A stretch of 64,000 nt of DNA from Leptolyngbya sp. Cla-17 (GTDB lineage Bacteria; Cyanobacteriota; Cyanobacteriia; Leptolyngbyales; Leptolyngbyaceae). The position numbers and the translations under genes are program-made. Positions 63,271-64,000 of the stretch are shown in pieces. The first letter of the stretch is position 1, and each line of letters opens with the position of its first letter. The stretch lies in contig NZ_JAEVYN010000001.1 of the NCBI RefSeq assembly GCF_016807185.1, forward strand, positions 2,010,161 to 2,074,160. The letters are read 5' to 3'. Under the pieces are notes generated by a model. That model was given only the letters and a program-made list of their open reading frames with translations. It did no database searches and was not told the origin of the DNA.

Positions 63271-64000
63271 TTAGGGTGCTTCAGCAATTGCTTCACCCGA
63301 TTGCACGTCAAACCAGTGGAGCGATTTGGGGGAAATGGCAAGGGTAATAGCTTGGTTCAGCCAGTCTTCAGTAGGTGGCAAGAGCGATCGCAGCACGATT
63401 GGCAATCCCTGATTGCTCGATATCCGAATGCTGCCTAGTTTATACATCCCCAAGTTTTCTACTAAAATCACTTGCCCCTGAAGGGTGTACTCGTCGGTGG
63501 ATTGTGCTGGGCGCAGGTGCTCCGGACGAATGCCAAGCATAATCTGAGGCTGCGCTTTGGCACCCATCGGGAGCGGAATTTTGCAGGTTCCCAGGAGCGC
63601 GTGTCCTGCTTGACAGGGAACTGGAATCAAGTTCATGCGGGGACTACCGACAAAACTGGCAACAAACTGGTTGGCAGGGTGATTGTAGATGCGATCGGGG
63701 GTATCAAGTTGTTGTAAATAACCATCATTTAAGACTGCAACTTTAGTAGAAAGCGTCATTGCTTCCGTTTGATCGTGGGTGACATACACAACGGGTACAC
63801 TTTGGCTGGCAAAGATTTGCTTTAAATCGGCGCGGACGTTTTCTCGCAGCAAAGCATCCAGGTTGCTCAAAGGTTCATCGAGTAAAAACACATCCGGGTT
63901 GCGAACTAATGCCCGACCGACTGCAACACGCTGACGTTGTCCGCCGGAAAGTTGCCCCGGCTTGCTCTGCATCAGATCTTCCAGTCCTAAAATGCGCGAT
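63271..64000 (-). CDS. sugar-type ABC transporter ATP-binding protein (MalK/UgpC/MsmX), partial
   Basis: C-terminal ~243 residues; the frame is open beyond the window end, and the first Met seen (63972) is internal (in GLEDLMQSKPGQLSGG). The signature LSGGQRQRVAVGRAL, Walker B VFLLDEPLSNLD and the switch His in VYVTHDQTEAM are complete. They are followed by the TOBE/OB regulatory domain with GIRPEHL, as in MalK, which drives import of oligosaccharides or glycerol-phosphate compounds. The GH13 enzyme beside it supports a sugar substrate. Confidence 0.93.
   Translation of the reverse strand, partial: SRILGLEDLMQSKPGQLSGGQRQRVAVGRALVRNPDVFLLDEPLSNLDALLRENVRADLKQIFASQSVPVVYVTHDQTEAMTLSTKVAVLNDGYLQQLDTPDRIYNHPANQFVASFVGSPRMNLIPVPCQAGHALLGTCKIPLPMGAKAQPQIMLGIRPEHLRPAQSTDEYTLQGQVILVENLGMYKLGSIRISSNQGLPIVLRSLLPPTEDWLNQAITLAISPKSLHWFDVQSGEAIAEAP

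Noticed and set aside
1..64000. tRNA or rRNA genes
   Set aside because: No T-arm consensus in the setting of a cloverleaf and no rRNA signature was noticed on either strand. A tRNAscan run would be needed to be certain.

Overview
The window is a 64 kb piece of a cyanobacterial chromosome. The HIP1 octamer GCGATCGC is scattered through genes and gaps. There is a photosystem I subunit gene (psaK), a Gap2-type glyceraldehyde-3-phosphate dehydrogenase, cyanobacterial-type Hfq, FurB/Zur and Rre1/Ycf29 regulators, a RarA-methyltransferase-like fusion known from cyanobacteria, and heptanucleotide repeats of the STRR kind. Gene content (GH100 invertase, WD40-STAND protein, PEP-CTERM surface protein) suits a filamentous or Leptolyngbya-like lineage, but I cannot name a genus. 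I saw no tRNA, rRNA or CRISPR array.

Layout. 1-11 kb: the end of an ABC permease, a LuxR-type response regulator, icd, a MAPEG protein, recF, a P2-type cation ATPase, a P-loop-like protein with degenerate Walker motifs, a Nudix hydrolase and a small cytochrome b6 paralogue. 11-19 kb: GH100 invertase, the RarA fusion, trpB, a DUF4189 secreted protein, an S4-domain protein, purS and zur. An IS982 element (19243-20235) sits exactly on the zur stop codon. 20-35 kb: valS, a peptide-type binding lipoprotein, ispF, rpsD, yidD, a VanX-type dipeptidase, a Psb35-like protein, a TerB-like protein, the division cluster ftsQ-ftsZ-rsmB, and trpD. 35-48 kb: a sensor kinase with a c-type haem motif, a membrane-anchored pterin dehydratase, a STAS protein, a ferritin-like di-iron protein, a 1238-residue NB-ARC/WD40 protein, hfq, dapF and a flavoprotein. 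48-56 kb: a pilin-like protein, psaK, trpF, ureE-ureF, rre1, a low-molecular-weight phosphatase, ybaB and murB-murC. 56-59 kb: a decayed nadD gene with an IS1-family element just upstream and an ISAs1-family element inside it. 59-64 kb: gap2, a candidate structured RNA, an exosortase-dependent surface protein, a GH13 glycosidase and the end of a sugar-type ABC ATPase.

Most of the window is ordinary core chromosome carrying single-gene loci of tryptophan, cell-wall, isoprenoid, purine and urease pathways, with few operons (ftsQ-ftsZ-rsmB, murC-murB, yidD-dipeptidase, ureE-ureF). The points most worth a second look are: the three insertion sequences, whose ends and target duplications can all be read; the nadD pseudogene; the cytochrome b6-like protein that keeps one haem ligand pair but has lost a ligand of the other; the foldable RNA-like segment after gap2; and several short genes (3463-3597, 15713-15916, 47661-47834).
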